Of a stretch of 64,000 nt of DNA, positions 1 to 8,434 are shown piece after piece; within the stretch, counting starts at the first letter, position 1; every line of letters starts with the position of its first letter. Under the pieces are notes generated by a model. It was not told the DNA's origin. It made no database searches and saw only the letters and a program-made list of their open reading frames with translations. Where the stretch lies: contig NZ_PJMC01000013.1 of assembly GCF_002892795.1 (NCBI RefSeq), forward strand, positions 91,141-155,140, written 5' to 3'. The position numbers and the translations under genes were made by a program. This DNA is from Arthrobacter sp. AFG20 (GTDB lineage Bacteria > Actinomycetota > Actinomycetes > Actinomycetales > Micrococcaceae).

Positions 1-997
1 CGATCCTGCCCAGCGCCTCATAGAGCAGCACGATGCGCTGCCAGTCGGTGTTTTCAATGCTGGGCGCCGTCGAATGGCATTCGGCAATCGCGGCCTGCAG
101 CGCGTAGTTGCCGCGGCCTCTACCCAGCGCGTCGCAGCGGTGCAGGGCGGCACGGCCCCGGCCGATCTGCGCCCAGTCCCAGCGGGTCCGGTCCTGGTCA
201 GCCAGCAGGACCGGAGACCCGTCGGGGGTGGTGCGGGCGGGAAAGCGGGACGCCTGAAACTCCATCAGGGACACCAGCCCGTGGGCCTCCGGTTCGCGGG
301 GGACCAGCCCGGCCAGGATGCGCCCGATCCGCAGGGCCTCACGGGCCAGGTCGGGCCTGATCCACGCATCTCCCGTGGTGGCGGCGTACCCTTCCGTGAA
401 CATCAGATAGACGACGCCGAGGACCGCTCCCAGCCGGACGGGCCACTCGTTGGGCTCGGGAACCTCGAACGGCACCCGGGCCGCCGCGAGCGTTTTCTTG
501 GCCCGCACGATGCGCTGCTGGACGGTGGCGACGGGAACCAGGAACAGCCGCGCAATTTCCTCGGTGGTAAGGCCGCCCACCACCCGCAGCGTCAGGGCCA
601 TCTGGGCTTCCCGGGCGAGGACCGGGTGGCACGCGGTGAACACGAGCCTGAGCATGTCGTCCTCCAGCGGAACCCACGCCACGCCGTCGTCGTCTTCCAA
701 GTCCCGGGCGATGGCCCGGTACCGCTCCTCGAGCCGCTCGGAGCGGCGCCAGGCGTCGATGGCTTTGCGTTTGGCGACGGCGGTGAGCCAGGCGGCAGGG
801 TTGTCAGGTGTCCCGGCTGCCGGCCATTGGGCCAGGGCCTCAGCCAGGGCTTCCTGGGCCAGGTCCTCGGCGAAACCTATGTCCCGGGTGGCACGGGCGA
901 GTGCCGCGACGATGTGCGCGCCTTCGATGCGCCACAGGGCATCAATCCGGCGCCGTACCGCGGCTTGTGCCTCGTCGCTCACCGGCTCTTCGCTCAC
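1..997 (-). CDS. ECF RNA polymerase sigma factor with C-terminal DUF6596 extension (3' end outside window)
   Basis: This gene encodes an extracytoplasmic-function sigma factor of the large ECF42-like type. The first 332 codons are visible; the end lies beyond base 1. Region 2 includes DLAQEALAEALAQWP, and region 4 includes TEEIARLFLVPVATVQQRI followed by RAKKTL. After these comes the helical extension seen in DUF6596 sigma factors (VVYLMFTEGYAATTGDAW). The GTG at 995-997 was chosen because GGAG precedes it and the sigma fold starts directly after. It follows a YCII/DGPF-domain gene by 55 bases on the same strand, the usual partner of this sigma group. No anti-sigma factor is adjacent; the C-terminal extension is thought to take over regulation in this family. 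Confidence 0.88.
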   Translation of the reverse strand, partial: MSEEPVSDEAQAAVRRRIDALWRIEGAHIVAALARATRDIGFAEDLAQEALAEALAQWPAAGTPDNPAAWLTAVAKRKAIDAWRRSERLEERYRAIARDLEDDDGVAWVPLEDDMLRLVFTACHPVLAREAQMALTLRVVGGLTTEEIARLFLVPVATVQQRIVRAKKTLAAARVPFEVPEPNEWPVRLGAVLGVVYLMFTEGYAATTGDAWIRPDLAREALRIGRILAGLVPREPEAHGLVSLMEFQASRFPARTTPDGSPVLLADQDRTRWDWAQIGRGRAALHRCDALGRGRGNYALQAAIAECHSTAPSIENTDWQRIVLLYEALGRI

Positions 998-1052
998 GCA
1001 CGCTCCGTTCCTGTTGGGCGTTCTCCAGGCTCCGTCCGTTGTCCGCGCCGGC

Positions 1053-1481
1053 TCAGGGCTGGTTCAGCTCCTGGCGCCACACCGCTTCCTTCTTGATGTA
1101 CTCGTTGTCCGCGAAGTCGGCGAAATCGTCCGCTTCAGCTATCCGGCGTACCTCAAGCTTCGATCCGGGGCCAAGCGGGCAGCGGCTGGCCCACTCCTTC
1201 GCCTCTTCCTTGGAGGCCACCTGGACAATCCAAAAGCCGTTGAACAGCTCATGCGTTTCGCCGTAGGGGCCGTCCGTCACCACGGGCGGTTCCTCGGCGA
1301 AATCGACCACGAAGGCAGAACCCTCGGACAGATCGGTCAGGCCCTCGCCGGCGAGCATGACTCCGGCCTTGATGAGTTGTTCGTTGTAGGCGCCCATCTG
1401 GTTGAGGATCTCCTCGAACGGAACCTGCTTCGACTCTTCGATGGCTTCGTCCGTGGCGCGCATGATGAACATGTACTTCAT
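1053..1481 (-). CDS. YCII/DGPF-domain protein (YciI family)
   Basis: A 142-residue single-domain protein. The N-terminus MKYMFIMRATDEA and the central VVTDGPYGETHELFNGFWI match the DGPF (YCII-related) family. These are small dimeric alpha-beta proteins of uncertain chemistry that are usually encoded beside ECF42 sigma factors. That is the arrangement here: the sigma gene starts 55 bases downstream on the same strand. The ATG at 1481 has AAGGAGAG just upstream. It is probably co-transcribed with the sigma factor; its role, whether ligand-sensing partner or regulated enzyme, is inferred from neighbourhood only. Confidence 0.85.
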   Translation of the reverse strand: MKYMFIMRATDEAIEESKQVPFEEILNQMGAYNEQLIKAGVMLAGEGLTDLSEGSAFVVDFAEEPPVVTDGPYGETHELFNGFWIVQVASKEEAKEWASRCPLGPGSKLEVRRIAEADDFADFADNEYIKKEAVWRQELNQP

Positions 1482-1637
1482 GGTTCTCTCCTTGCCTTGA
1501 CGTGGACGCCGTGTGCGTCCGTCTACTGTTCCGTCGAACGGGCGCTGCGGAAATCGACAGGCCGCCGCAAAAATCTTTTTGCAGATCCGGTTCGGCCGGA
1601 TTGCAGGCCGGATCCCGGCCTTGACCCGGGCTGCGAT

Positions 1638-2006
1638 TCAGGCAGTGCCGAACGGGTTGTCGAGAACGATCTTCCAGCCCTCGTTTCCTCGGCGCAGGAC
1701 GTCGGCCGTGGTGCCGTGGAGATCGACCTCGCTGCCGTCGGCCGCTGTGCCTTTGATGGCCCAGTCGGCGATTGCCAGGGCAAGGTCACCGATGACGTAG
1801 ACATGGCGCGGGGTCAGACTGATAGGCAGCCCTACCTGGAGGAATCCCATCATGGCGTTGACGCTGTCTTCGCCCGTGGTGGGCATGCCCGGCTGGGGGA
1901 CAAAGACTGCATCCGGCTCGAACATTTCCAGCATTCCGTCGACGTCCCTGGCGTTGAAGCGCGCCGCCCAGGCCATCTGCATGGCGTCCGGATCCGTTAT
2001 TCCCAC
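1638..2006 (-). CDS. SnoaL-like / NTF2-fold family protein
   Basis: About 122 residues from the chosen GTG at 2006, which follows GGGGAGGG at good spacing. The same frame opens further upstream to an ATG at 2087, but those 27 extra residues look non-conserved. The sequence shows the SnoaL/YybH pattern: a helical start (MQMAWAARFNARDVDGMLEM) then FEPDAVFVPQPG and a strand-rich C-terminus ending in a WKIVLDNPFG-type strand. Such proteins form a conical barrel that can bind small ligands. It lies on the same strand as the YCII protein and ECF sigma factor; SnoaL domains also occur fused to ECF41 sigma factors, so a regulatory link is possible but unproven. Confidence 0.75.
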   Translation of the reverse strand: MGITDPDAMQMAWAARFNARDVDGMLEMFEPDAVFVPQPGMPTTGEDSVNAMMGFLQVGLPISLTPRHVYVIGDLALAIADWAIKGTAADGSEVDLHGTTADVLRRGNEGWKIVLDNPFGTA

Positions 2007-2115
2007 GGTGCCCTCCCCAGGAGTCCTGCCGGTCTGAGGTGTGCAATCTATCAGCAGCCGGATGCGGAAGCTAGAGGGAAACTGCATACACCAGGGCGGC
2101 GCCTATATCGGCGCC

Positions 2116-2967
2116 CTAACCGCGCCGGCGGACCTCAATCTGACCGTCGTTCACCCTGGCTTCATAGCTCGGCTGGGGCGTGGTTGCCGGCCCCCGGACT
2201 ATGTGCCCGTCCTCGAGCCGGAAAGTGCTGCCGTGCCAGGGGCAGGTGACGCAGCCGTCGGCGATCGTTCCCTCCTCGAGCGGACCTCCCATGTGACTGC
2301 AGACGCTGTCCAGAGCCAGGACCCGGGACCCGGAGCGGTACAGCAGGACCGAGACGCTTCCCGCTTCGGCCCTCCGGTGCTCCCCGTCCGCCAGTTCGGA
2401 CTCTGCCATGACGGGCGTCCATTCCCGGGGGCCCGTCCTGCCCGCCGTCTTGTTGACGTTGACCGCGTTGCCGTAGCTGAGGTGGCCGCCGAGGAAGCCG
2501 CCAAACATCAGGACACCGAAGCCGGCCAGGCCAAGAGCCTTTCCGAGGGCCCGGCTGCCGGAGGCCCGGGCCACGGCCGAAGACGAGAACAGGCAAAGCG
2601 CCGTTCCGTTGGCGACCGCGTGGACCAGCCCCACCCGCCGTGACTTTCCCTGCGTGTCTGACCAGTCGTTGAGCCCGGCGGCTGCGGTTGGAACGGCCGT
2701 TGCGATTCCCACGGCGACCAGGATGTCGGCGGCCGGTTCGGAGGCTGGCCCTCCCAAGGTGTCCAGGACAGTTGCCATGCTCCAGGCGCCGATAGGAAAG
2801 TCAGTCAGTACCGGATGCAGCGGATGGCCCAGCGGCGTGCCGCTGAGGGTGTTGCGGACCGGCCGCGGTTGGACGGCTTTTCCAACGGCCTTGGAGACGG
2901 CGGAGGCCATCCCGTCCAGCCGGTCGAAGTGTTCAATGGCATCAACTAGCGCGTGCAACGGGTTCAC
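2116..2967 (-). CDS. DUF2231 membrane protein with C-terminal Rieske [2Fe-2S] domain
   Basis: From the GTG at 2967 (preceded by GAAGGAG) the protein has 283 residues. The first 170 or so form a DUF2231 integral membrane domain beginning HPLHPVLTDFPIGAWSMATV, with several hydrophobic segments. The last 100 residues are a Rieske domain: CSHMGGP and, 14 residues later, CPWHGSTF supply the two Cys and two His ligands of the cluster. DUF2231-Rieske fusions are presumed to pass electrons at the membrane, but the partner is unknown. The gene is divergent from a BenE-type transporter with about 110 bases between them. An upstream ATG at 3090 would overlap that transporter and was not chosen. Confidence 0.82.
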   Translation of the reverse strand: MNPLHALVDAIEHFDRLDGMASAVSKAVGKAVQPRPVRNTLSGTPLGHPLHPVLTDFPIGAWSMATVLDTLGGPASEPAADILVAVGIATAVPTAAAGLNDWSDTQGKSRRVGLVHAVANGTALCLFSSSAVARASGSRALGKALGLAGFGVLMFGGFLGGHLSYGNAVNVNKTAGRTGPREWTPVMAESELADGEHRRAEAGSVSVLLYRSGSRVLALDSVCSHMGGPLEEGTIADGCVTCPWHGSTFRLEDGHIVRGPATTPQPSYEARVNDGQIEVRRRG

Positions 2968-3077
2968 GGCGGACTCCTTCGGCCTGGCAGTCAGGACAGG
3001 TGGTGCACCAAAGTCTGCATCGCCGGGGACACGATGACAAGGTATTGGCCGGGCAGTCTCCGGTAACGTACTCTCAC

Positions 3078-4310
3078 ATGCCGCTGTCATCGCCCCGAAT
3101 CTCCCGTGCCCCCGCTACCCCGGTTTCCGAGGGGCTGGTAAGGCCGGTCATGGCGGGCATAGTGACGGCGCTCGTCGGCTTCACCTCGACCTTCGCCGTG
3201 GTCCTCTCCGGCCTCCGTGCCGTGGGGGCAAACCCGCAGCAGGCGTCGAGCGGCCTCCTGGCCCTCTGCCTGGCGGTGGGTGCGGGCGTCATGTTCCTCG
3301 CCTTGCGGAGCCGGCTTCCGGTGACCCTGGCCTGGTCCACGCCGGGTGCCGCCCTGCTGGCCGTCGCGGGAGTTCCCGACGGCGGGTGGCCGGCCGCCGT
3401 CGGCGCCTTCCTGGTGACCGGTCTTCTGATCGCTGTGACCGGGCTCGTCCGCCCTTTGGGGCGGCTCATCAGCAGCATTCCGACATCCCTGGCACAGGCC
3501 ATGCTGGCTGGAGTTCTCCTGCCGCTGTGCCTTGCCCCGGTGGAGGGCCTGCAGAGCGCTCCGCTGTTGGTGGTTCCGGTACTGCTCTGCTGGCTGGTGC
3601 TGTCACGGTTCGCGCCGCGCTGGTCGGTTCCCGGCGCGCTGGCCGTAGGGCTGATCGGCATAGTGGTCCAGTTGGTTGCCGAAGGCCAGACGCTGCCGGC
3701 GGGAGGCCTGCTGCCGGCGATGGAGTGGATCACGCCATCCTGGTCGCTGGGCGCGGTGGCGGGCATCGCCCTGCCGCTGTACATCGTCACCATGGCGTCC
3801 CAGAATGTTCCGGGCGTGGCAGTGCTGGGGTCCTTCGGTTACCAGGCTCCGTGGCGGGCCTCCATGCTGGTCACCGGTACCGGCACGCTGCTGGCCGCGC
3901 CGTTCGGCGGCCACGCCATCAACCTTGCCGCGCTCAGCGCCGCGCTGGCCGCCGGGGAGGAAGCAGGCGCGGACCGCGGCCGGCGCTGGGTGGCAGGTTT
4001 CGTGTCGGGTCTGGCCTACCTGCTCCTGGGAGCCTTCTCCGCGGGGCTCGCCGCCCTGGTGGCTGCCGCTCCTCCGGGGGTGCTGGAAGCCGTCGCCGGA
4101 CTGGCCCTGCTGGGCACACTCGCCGGTTCTGCCGCCTCGGCGCTGGCAGAACCGGGTGAGCGGACCGGCGCCGTGGTGACCTTCCTCGTCGCCGCCTCAG
4201 GGCTGAGTTTCCTGGGCATCGGAGCGGCGTTCTGGGCCCTGCTGGCAGGGCTCCTGGTCCGGGCGGTCCTCCAGGACCGGAACACTCCCCAGGCCAAAAC
4301 CCGGCGCTAG
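3078..4310 (+). CDS. benE: BenE-family benzoate/H+ symporter
   Basis: A 410-residue polytopic membrane protein with about 12 hydrophobic segments. It has the BenE hallmarks: a start like RPVMAGIVTALVGFTSTFAV and a mid-protein LPVTLAWSTPGAALLA segment. BenE proteins import benzoate with protons; no aromatic catabolic genes lie in the window, so the true substrate may differ. The ATG at 3078 was preferred to one 26 codons upstream because homology starts here and the region between is the divergent promoter. The stop codon overlaps that of pheA in the tetranucleotide CTAG, so the two genes converge with no room for a terminator. Confidence 0.83.
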   Translation: MPLSSPRISRAPATPVSEGLVRPVMAGIVTALVGFTSTFAVVLSGLRAVGANPQQASSGLLALCLAVGAGVMFLALRSRLPVTLAWSTPGAALLAVAGVPDGGWPAAVGAFLVTGLLIAVTGLVRPLGRLISSIPTSLAQAMLAGVLLPLCLAPVEGLQSAPLLVVPVLLCWLVLSRFAPRWSVPGALAVGLIGIVVQLVAEGQTLPAGGLLPAMEWITPSWSLGAVAGIALPLYIVTMASQNVPGVAVLGSFGYQAPWRASMLVTGTGTLLAAPFGGHAINLAALSAALAAGEEAGADRGRRWVAGFVSGLAYLLLGAFSAGLAALVAAAPPGVLEAVAGLALLGTLAGSAASALAEPGERTGAVVTFLVAASGLSFLGIGAAFWALLAGLLVRAVLQDRNTPQAKTRR

Positions 4311-5164
4311 TTGCTGGCCGCCCGCTGCGTTCTGTGTTCAGCTGCCGGGTAGACCCCGAGGATCCACAGCTCGGTGGTGAAGAAGCCCAGCTCCTCCAAA
4401 GCCAGGCTGAGCGGCAGGTCCTCGGGGTGGCCTTCGACATCTGCCATGAACATGGTTGCGGCAAATTCGTTGCCCACCATGTAGCTTTCAAGCCGGGTCA
4501 TGTTCACGCCGTTCGTGGCGAAGCCGCCCAAGGCCTTGTAGAGCGCGGAGGGGACGTTCCGGACACGGAACACGAAGCTGGTGACTGCCGGTCCGGGCAA
4601 TGCTTCCCGGGCCGGCAGTTCCGTCTCCCGGGCCAGGACCACAAAGCGGGTGGTGTTGGAGGGGTCGTCCTCGACCGCCGAGGCCAGGACCTCAAGGCCG
4701 TAGAGCTCGGCAGCGAGCGGCGGCGCGAGGGACAGCTTGGTGGGATCGTTCCACTCGCGCACCTCGCGGGCTGACCCTGCGGTGTCACCGGCGATCACGG
4801 GTTTGAGCCCGGCCTCGCGGATCAGCTTCCGGCACTGGCCCAGGGCGTGAATGTGGCTGTGGACCTCGGTGGCCCCCTCGATGCTGCTGCCCGGGATGCC
4901 GAGCAAATCGAAGTGGATGGGCAGGAAGAACTCTCCCACGATCTGCAGGCCCGAGTGCGGCAGCAACAGATGGATGTCGGCCACCCGGCCAGCGATGGAG
5001 TTCTCGATCGGGATCATGGCCAGATCCGCCTCGCCGCTGGACACCAGCTCGAACGCATCCTCGAAGCTGGCGCAGGGAACGCTCTCCAGGCCGGGGTACA
5101 TCTGCTTGCAGGCTATATCTGAGTTGGCGCCGGGCTCACCCTGGAACGCAATTTTCTGGGCCAT
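4307..5164 (-). CDS. pheA: prephenate dehydratase
   Basis: A 285-residue monofunctional enzyme converting prephenate to phenylpyruvate in phenylalanine synthesis. The N-terminal catalytic domain begins AFQGEPGANSDIA and contains the active-site TRF motif (SNTTRFVVLAR). A C-terminal ACT domain (VTSFVFRVRNVPSALYKALG, then NMTRLESYMVG) would bind phenylalanine for feedback inhibition. Length and domain order are normal for actinobacteria. No other aromatic amino acid gene is next to it; trpF lies about 49 kb away in this window. The 3' end overlaps the convergent benE-like gene by four bases. Confidence 0.95.
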   Translation of the reverse strand: MAQKIAFQGEPGANSDIACKQMYPGLESVPCASFEDAFELVSSGEADLAMIPIENSIAGRVADIHLLLPHSGLQIVGEFFLPIHFDLLGIPGSSIEGATEVHSHIHALGQCRKLIREAGLKPVIAGDTAGSAREVREWNDPTKLSLAPPLAAELYGLEVLASAVEDDPSNTTRFVVLARETELPAREALPGPAVTSFVFRVRNVPSALYKALGGFATNGVNMTRLESYMVGNEFAATMFMADVEGHPEDLPLSLALEELGFFTTELWILGVYPAAEHRTQRAASN

Positions 5165-5232
5165 GCTCCGTATGATGTCACGCCCGGCGCCGCCTCACCC
5201 AAACGCGGGTTGGCGCGGCACCGGCGTGCTGC

Positions 5233-5595
5233 TCACCTCTTCGCGTAGTCCGAGAACCCCTGCCAGTCGATTACCACGCAGGCTTCATCGCCAACGGTCC
5301 AGGCATCATGTCCGGGCGCCATGATGGCGAAATCGCCGGGCCCGTACTCCATCTCCTCGCCGTCATCCATGACGACCTTCATCCGGCCGGAGATGAAGTA
5401 CCCCATGTGGGACGCTTGGCAACTGTCCGTCTTGGCGATCGGTTTTACGTGCTCGGACCACCGCCATCCCGGCTCGAACGTGGCCCGGCCGACGCCGCCG
5501 CCCTCCATGTTGACCAGTTGGAGCTGACCCTTGCCGTCCTCAAACGGCCGGGTCTCCTCGGGGGAGTCGAAACTCTTGCGGATTAAACCTGGCAT
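5233..5595 (-). CDS. small cupin-domain protein
   Basis: A 120-residue cupin starting at ATG 5595 with an excellent AGGAGG upstream. The core shows the two cupin motifs: WRWSEHVKPIAKTDSCQASH with metal-ligand histidines, then MGYFISGRMKVVMDDGEEME followed by YGPGDFAIMAPGHDAW. Single-domain cupins of this size include metal-binding dioxygenases, isomerases and sensory proteins; no substrate can be assigned. It lies 68 bases upstream of pheA on the same strand and 130 bases downstream of a sigma region-4 fragment. The reading frame continues upstream through a low-complexity stretch that is unlikely to be translated. Confidence 0.8.
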   Translation of the reverse strand: MPGLIRKSFDSPEETRPFEDGKGQLQLVNMEGGGVGRATFEPGWRWSEHVKPIAKTDSCQASHMGYFISGRMKVVMDDGEEMEYGPGDFAIMAPGHDAWTVGDEACVVIDWQGFSDYAKR

Positions 5596-5725
5596 CTGGA
5601 CCTCCTGCTGTGGATATTTTTGTTCCGGGGATGAAGGCTTGAATTGCTGTTGCTGCTGCTTGTTATGCCACGTTGTAGGCCTGCCCGGACGGCATGTCAA
5701 GGACCGGAAACATAGGCCTCTTCCG

Positions 5726-5941
5726 CTACGGAAGGCTCTGGGCGGCGCTGCGTTGGTCAAGGAGCCGGCGCAGGGTCCGCAGCGCGGCAAGCGCCCGGTG
5801 GTTCACCGAGTCGGCGGGAATGCCCAGCTGCACTGCCGCTTCGGCCACCGTGAGCCGGCAGTAGTGAAGTGCCACCAGGACGTCCCGCTGCTCGCTCTCA
5901 AGCTTGGTCAGGGCTTCCCGGATTCCGTGGTCATTGAGCAT
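5726..5941 (-). pseudogene. orphan sigma-70 region 4 fragment (71 codons)
   Basis: The 71-residue frame matches only the C-terminal region 4 of an ECF sigma factor: EQRDVLVALHYCRLTVAEAA then LGIPADSVNHRALAALRTL. It resembles the intact ECF factor at 31963-32463 in this window (HRDVLVALHYRRFTVGEAA, VKSRAFYAVKALRTIL). There is no region 2 upstream: only 73 bases separate it from the GntR regulator gene. The recognition-helix TVKSR is changed to SVNHR. It is most likely the decayed tail of an ECF gene, but a stand-alone DNA-binding protein controlling the downstream cupin cannot be excluded. Confidence 0.6.
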
Positions 5942-6014
5942 GGAGTCAGACTCCCGTCGCGGCCTTCGAGAATTCCTAGGAACGCACCCCCACAGTTGGG
6001 CAGCATCGCGCGCC

Positions 6015-6764
6015 CTACTGGGCGGCGTCGAACCCCGCGAGCAGGCGCCGGGTGGCAGTCTGCATGTGTGACCGCATGGTCGCGGTGACGGCAGCGGGAT
6101 CATGCGCTTCGAGGGCCGCGAAGATTTCGCGGTGTTCCTTCAGCGCCGCCGCCGCATGGCCTTCGTCGGTCAGCGCCCGGTCCACCCAGATGCGGAGCAG
6201 CGAGCGGATGCTTTGCAGCAGCTCGCGGAGCACCTGGTTGCCCGAACTGACGGCGATCTCCCGGTGGAACGCGGCGTCCGCCTCGACGAACGCGGCCAGG
6301 TCCTCGAGGTTGTCTTCCATGGTGAGCAGGTTGGCGCGCATGCGGTCCAGCGCCGCATTATCGATGCGTTCAGCGGCCAGTTGCGCTGCCTGTACTTCGA
6401 GCCCACTTCTGAGCTCCACCAGCTCGCGGGTGCGGGGGGCGCCCAGCATGAGGCCCCAGCTCAGGGTGCGGGGCAACAGTTCCGAAATGCCGTCCCGCAG
6501 GTACGTTCCGGATCCCGGCCTAACGATCACGATGCCCAGTATCTCCAGGGCCGCCAAGGCTTCCCGGACGGCCGACCGGCCCACGCCGAGGGATGCAGCG
6601 AGCGTCCGTTCGGCAGGGAGCCTGGTGCCGGGCGCTATGTCTCCGCTGGTGAAGTAGGCCAGCAGGCGCTCCGCAACCTCGGATACCACCGACCCCTGTT
6701 CCATGGGGCCAAGGGCGGCGCTGATCTTGGCCACGGCGGCTGCGGAGTTATCAGGCATCTTCAA
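6015..6764 (-). CDS. GntR/FadR-family (FCD) transcriptional regulator of the apionate operon
   Basis: A 249-residue regulator with an N-terminal winged helix-turn-helix (residues about 25-95: APGTRLPAERTLAASLGVGR then SAVREALAALEILGI) and a C-terminal helical FCD ligand domain. The FCD domain carries metal-binding-type residues around VEADAAFHREIAVSSGN and a late HREIF. It is divergent from the D-apionate/erythrulose operon, and two related GGTTGACC-type sites lie in the intergenic gap. It very probably represses that operon and itself, with a pathway intermediate as inducer; the inducer is not known from sequence. Confidence 0.88.
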   Translation of the reverse strand: MKMPDNSAAAVAKISAALGPMEQGSVVSEVAERLLAYFTSGDIAPGTRLPAERTLAASLGVGRSAVREALAALEILGIVIVRPGSGTYLRDGISELLPRTLSWGLMLGAPRTRELVELRSGLEVQAAQLAAERIDNAALDRMRANLLTMEDNLEDLAAFVEADAAFHREIAVSSGNQVLRELLQSIRSLLRIWVDRALTDEGHAAAALKEHREIFAALEAHDPAAVTATMRSHMQTATRRLLAGFDAAQ

Positions 6765-6771
6765 AGGGTAG

Positions 6772-6835
6772 CAACCGGCTGACCAATTTCAGGGCCCGAT
6801 GCCCGCGGTCAAAAGAAACACGTCAACCGGTTGAC
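6772..6835. promoter_or_regulatory. two FadR-type operator sites between the GntR gene and the apionate operon
   Basis: Two copies of CAACCGG(C/T)TGACCAATTT occur at 6772-6789 and 6824-6841. The second contains a perfect 14-base palindrome, GTCAACCGGTTGAC (6822-6835). The spacing is 52 bases, close to five helical turns, so one dimer at each site could act together. FCD/GntR regulators typically bind a TGGTnnnnACCA-like palindrome, and these fit. Site 1 lies just before the regulator start and site 2 about 140 bases before the operon start. Confidence 0.6.
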
Positions 6836-6971
6836 CAATTTGCCTTGCCGGTCGTATGGTTGTCTCACAACGCGTAGCCAATGCCGGTCTCCAGCCGGCG
6901 GAGGGCATTGAGACAACCCCCACGCATCCAGCGCAGGACGCAGTCGGGGCTACCAACATCTAGGAGTCAAT

Positions 6972-8336
6972 GTGGACACCACACAATCGGTGGTCGAAAG
7001 ATCTGCAATCAGGAAAGTGTCAATCCGGCTGGTGCCGTTCGTCGCTTTGATGTTCTTCATCAACTACCTGGACCGCACGGCCATCTCCTTCGCCGGCCCC
7101 AACGGCATGAACACGGACCTGGCCCTCGGCGCGGCGCAGTTCGGCTTCGCTTCCGGCGTCTTCTTCATCGGCTACATCCTGCTCGAGGTCCCCAGCAACC
7201 TGGCCCTGCACAAGTTCGGCGCCCGGCGCTGGCTGGCCCGCATCATGGTCAGCTGGGGCATCGTCTCGCTCCTGTTCACCTGGGTCGGCAACGTTGAGCA
7301 GCTCTATATCCTGCGCTTCATCCTCGGTGTTGCCGAGGCTGGCTTCTTTCCGGGCGCCATCCTCTTCCTGAGCCTCTGGGTTCCGGCCCGGCACCGCAGC
7401 AAGATCCTTGCCCTCTTCTACCTGGCCCAGCCGCTGACCACCGTCATCGGTGCCCCGCTCGCCGGCCTTCTCATCCAGCAGCATGGCCTCTTTGGCCTCG
7501 CCGGCTGGCGGGTCATGTTCTTCGGCGTTGCCGTCCCCGCCATCATCATCGGCATCATTGCCTGGTTCTACCTCGCTGACTCCCCGGCCAAGGCCAAGTG
7601 GCTCACAGCCGAAGAGAAGACCTGGCTGACCGGTGCCCTGGAGAAGGAAAAGAAGGAAACCGCCGCCAGCAACAAGCACGTCAGCGTCCGCACCGTCTTC
7701 GGCAACGGCCGCGTCTGGATGCTGTCCGCGATCTACTTCGGCTTCATCTACGGCCTCTACGCCCTCGGTTTCTTCCTGCCCACCATCATCTCCGGCTTCG
7801 AAGGCATCTACGGCACCAAGTTCGATGTCTTCCAGAAGGGCCTCATCACCGCGATCCCGTACCTGCCGGCAGCCTTCGCCCTGTACTTCTGGTCCAAGGA
7901 CGCCACCAAGCGCGGCGTCAAGACCTGGCACATCGCCATCCCTGCCCTGGTGGGCGGCCTGAGCATCCCGCTGGCCCTGTTCGCCGGTTCCCCGGCAGCC
8001 ACCATCGCCGTCATCACCATCACGGCCATGTCCATCTTCGCGGCACTGCCGAACTTCTGGACCGTTCCCACCCAGTTCCTCACCGGTGCGGCTGCCGCGG
8101 CAGGCATCGCCCTGATCAACACGATGGGCAATCTGGCAGGCTTCAGCGCCGGCTACATCACCGGCTGGCTCAAGGACTGGACCGGCGGCTACACCGTCCC
8201 GATGTTCGTCGTCGGCGGCTTCATGCTCCTGTCCTGCATCCTGATGGTCGCGCTGAGCCGCTCCGGCAAGGTCAGCGAGGGCATCGCCGCCGAGGCGCTG
8301 GACCCCGCGGGCGCCGGACACCACTCCGAGCCGTAA
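6972..8336 (+). CDS. MFS transporter (anion:cation symporter family), probable D-apionate importer
   Basis: A 454-residue 12-TM major facilitator. The N-terminal half shows RLVPFVALMFFINYLDRTAI and, between TM2 and TM3, FGARRWLARIMVSWG, as in the ACS family that imports organic anions such as tartrate, galactarate and hexuronates. It starts at GTG 6972 after TAGGAG. It is the first gene of the operon; the kinase gene follows after 98 bases. The transported compound is inferred from the downstream enzymes to be an aldonate such as D-apionate. Confidence 0.85.
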   Translation: MDTTQSVVERSAIRKVSIRLVPFVALMFFINYLDRTAISFAGPNGMNTDLALGAAQFGFASGVFFIGYILLEVPSNLALHKFGARRWLARIMVSWGIVSLLFTWVGNVEQLYILRFILGVAEAGFFPGAILFLSLWVPARHRSKILALFYLAQPLTTVIGAPLAGLLIQQHGLFGLAGWRVMFFGVAVPAIIIGIIAWFYLADSPAKAKWLTAEEKTWLTGALEKEKKETAASNKHVSVRTVFGNGRVWMLSAIYFGFIYGLYALGFFLPTIISGFEGIYGTKFDVFQKGLITAIPYLPAAFALYFWSKDATKRGVKTWHIAIPALVGGLSIPLALFAGSPAATIAVITITAMSIFAALPNFWTVPTQFLTGAAAAAGIALINTMGNLAGFSAGYITGWLKDWTGGYTVPMFVVGGFMLLSCILMVALSRSGKVSEGIAAEALDPAGAGHHSEP

Positions 8337-8434
8337 CACCCGGACAGCCGTATGACCCGGGGGCGCCTCCCTTGCCCGGAGGCGCCCCCGCCCCACCCCC
8401 ACGATTTCCACTGATAGGCCCAGGAGAAACCGCA

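Noticed and set aside
74..1096. Long plus-strand frame opposite the ECF sigma gene
   Set aside because: Glycine/arginine/proline-rich GC artefact; the opposite strand shows clear sigma factor motifs over the whole stretch.
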